A stretch of DNA of 14,768 bases, taken from Amulumruptor sp947039275 (lineage in GTDB: Bacteria; Bacteroidota; Bacteroidia; Bacteroidales; Muribaculaceae). The notes under the pieces are model-generated. The model was given only the letters and a program-made list of their open reading frames with translations, searched no databases and was not told the origin of the DNA. The position numbers were made by a program, and so were the translations under genes. The DNA is taken from assembly GCA_947039275.1 (NCBI GenBank), contig CAMQYL010000045.1, positions 1 through 14,768 on the forward strand. Direction: 5' to 3'. Shown piece after piece: positions 13,977-14,768 of this stretch (positions are counted from its first letter, which is position 1; each line of letters opens with the position of its first letter).

Positions 13977-14395
13977 GATTTTCTTGCAAATTTGAAAAAT
14001 TTAATTCGTTTGACAGTGTGACCGATTGCCAATGCAATGAATACGAAGCCAATCTTGCCGTGGATGGCACCCACCAGTGAATGTGTATATGTGCCAATCC
14101 AATGAAAGAGAGTGACAAATGTACTTATAATTGTGAGCAGTGCGAAAATGGCAAGCCAGCGTGTGACAGGCGATTTTTGTTTTAGCAATCTTTGAATCCA
14201 CGATTTCCACCCGAAATGAAGATAAAGATGCCATACGATATTGGCGAAGAATAGGCTGCCTACAATCATATGAATCAATACCCATGCGATACAACGGCTA
14301 TCAGTGGCTTCAAGTTGTATGCCAGATGCAAGAATGAATGTCGTTGCAAAAACAAGCACCCAATCGCATAACCTAAGTTTTTTAACCTTACTCAT
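13973..14395 (-). CDS. DUF4405 four-helix membrane protein (cytochrome b561-like)
   Basis: The 140-residue protein has four hydrophobic helices at about residues 10-27, 36-58, 79-99 and 110-130. Histidines lie within or at the ends of helices: His42, His56, His60, His98, His105, His112 and His126. This layout is that of DUF4405, a family resembling the heme-binding four-helix core of cytochrome b561 and formate dehydrogenase gamma subunits. Paired histidines could bind heme b, but that is inferred. In this operon it might link the quinone pool with the soluble redox enzymes. It is coupled on both sides by 4-nt ATGA overlaps, with the tautomerase upstream and the acetyltransferase downstream. 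Confidence 0.8.
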   Translation of the reverse strand: MSKVKKLRLCDWVLVFATTFILASGIQLEATDSRCIAWVLIHMIVGSLFFANIVWHLYLHFGWKSWIQRLLKQKSPVTRWLAIFALLTIISTFVTLFHWIGTYTHSLVGAIHGKIGFVFIALAIGHTVKRIKFFKFARKS

Positions 14396-14592
14396 GGCTG
14401 ATAATTGCGTTTGATTTCATCTATTGACTTGCCGCCTATACCAAAATTCTCATCCGGCAATTCCTTGATTGTGACTGTGAAGAACTGTGCCGGGATATGC
14501 GTTATCTCGGAGGCTGTCGCTGTCAGACGCTCGATAAGTTCTTTCTTTTGTTCGGCGGTCAATGCTCCGCTTTCAATTGATATGTAGGGCAT
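14392..14592 (-). CDS. 4-oxalocrotonate tautomerase family protein
   Basis: The 66-residue protein is the normal size for a 4-OT subunit. Pro2 directly follows the start methionine; after methionine removal it becomes the N-terminal catalytic proline. The rest fits the family: LTAEQKKELIERLTATASEI helix, then FFTVTIKELPDENFGIGGKS, the usual Pro-x-Glu-Asn-aromatic-Gly-hydrophobic-Gly-Gly segment. The enzymes are small hexamers that tautomerise 2-hydroxymuconate-like compounds or other enols. The true substrate is unknown. It starts 6 nt after the NTF2-like stop and overlaps DUF4405 by 4 nt, so it is part of the operon. Confidence 0.93.
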   Translation of the reverse strand: MPYISIESGALTAEQKKELIERLTATASEITHIPAQFFTVTIKELPDENFGIGGKSIDEIKRNYQP

Positions 14593-14598
14593 GATTGT

Positions 14599-14768
14599 CT
14601 ATTCGATTGGAAGATTGTGCTGTTTCAAAAAACTAAGTTTGTCCCAATAACCTCTCTGATATACAATAAGGTCATTCTGGATATGGAAGAATCCGCAGCC
14701 ACGCAGCCCCAATGGGCACTAGTGGTCGGAAGACAGAAATCAGAAGCCAAACGACATTTTTGGTTGTT
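14599..14768 (-). pseudogene. NTF2-like/SnoaL-type protein, C-terminal part, frameshifted
   Basis: Reading the minus strand from the window edge, one frame gives TTKNVVWLLISVFRPLVPIG, and the next frame continues with LRGCGFFHIQNDLIVYQRGY and then WDKLSFLKQHNLPIE to a TAG at 14599-14601. The switch occurs at a run of four C on the plus strand (14707-14710). In the downstream frame a stop lies just upstream, at 14719-14721. The joined peptide reads like the C-terminal half of a Bacteroidetes nuclear transport factor 2 (SnoaL-like) protein, whose last strand and tail are of this kind. One extra G in a homopolymer is the simplest explanation: either a true frameshift mutation or a sequencing error. 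The gene continues beyond the window. It lies 6 nt upstream of the tautomerase and would head the visible operon. Confidence 0.6.

Overview
The window looks like a chromosomal segment of a Bacteroidales bacterium, probably Muribaculaceae-like. The family-level placement is an inference from gene content and base composition. Supporting signs are the end of a SusE/SusF-type starch-binding lipoprotein, a DUF3822 gene next to rsmD, promoters of the Bacteroidetes form (TTG, about 20 nt, TAnnTTTG), no Shine-Dalgarno usage, and fairly high G+C in the core part (34/60 in the sample 6361-6420).

Layout. (1) 1-430: 3' end of a SusE/F-like gene with a strong intrinsic terminator. (2) 449-3828: a DUF2156 gene on the minus strand and a 687-aa single-pass membrane protein of unknown function on the plus strand. 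They diverge from a shared promoter region, and each side is bounded by an inverted pair of REP-like GTAG-hairpin elements. (3) 3892-10210: seven plus-strand genes with gaps or overlaps of 24 nt or less, which read as one operon: LPG-synthase-TM flippase-like protein, small membrane-anchored protein, iron-dependent alcohol dehydrogenase, NhaC-type antiporter, thymidylate synthase (thyA), DUF3822, rsmD. (4) 10211-11713: a 9-nt tandem repeat between convergent genes, then a minus-strand cardiolipin synthase. (5) 11714-14768: an accessory-looking segment with lower G+C inside its genes (23/60 at 12661-12720; 21/60 at 13981-14040). It holds a small orphan ORF, an HxlR-type regulator divergent from a flavodoxin-like FMN reductase with a four-cysteine motif, and a tightly coupled minus-strand operon. 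That operon is an NTF2-like gene (frameshifted in this sequence), a 4-oxalocrotonate-type tautomerase, a DUF4405 membrane protein and a CatB/Vat-type hexapeptide acetyltransferase.

How the parts may work together. Three genes concern membrane lipids or envelope: DUF2156 (homologous to the MprF synthase domain), the flippase-like protein (homologous to the MprF membrane domain) and cardiolipin synthase. The last segment resembles a redox/xenobiotic-response cassette, with a twin dyad between the regulator and the reductase that is a candidate operator. No RNA genes, CRISPR arrays, insertion sequences or complete mobile elements were seen. The most distinctive non-coding structure is the pair of BIME-like elements at 449-536 and 3746-3828. 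They share one architecture but have different hairpin sequences.
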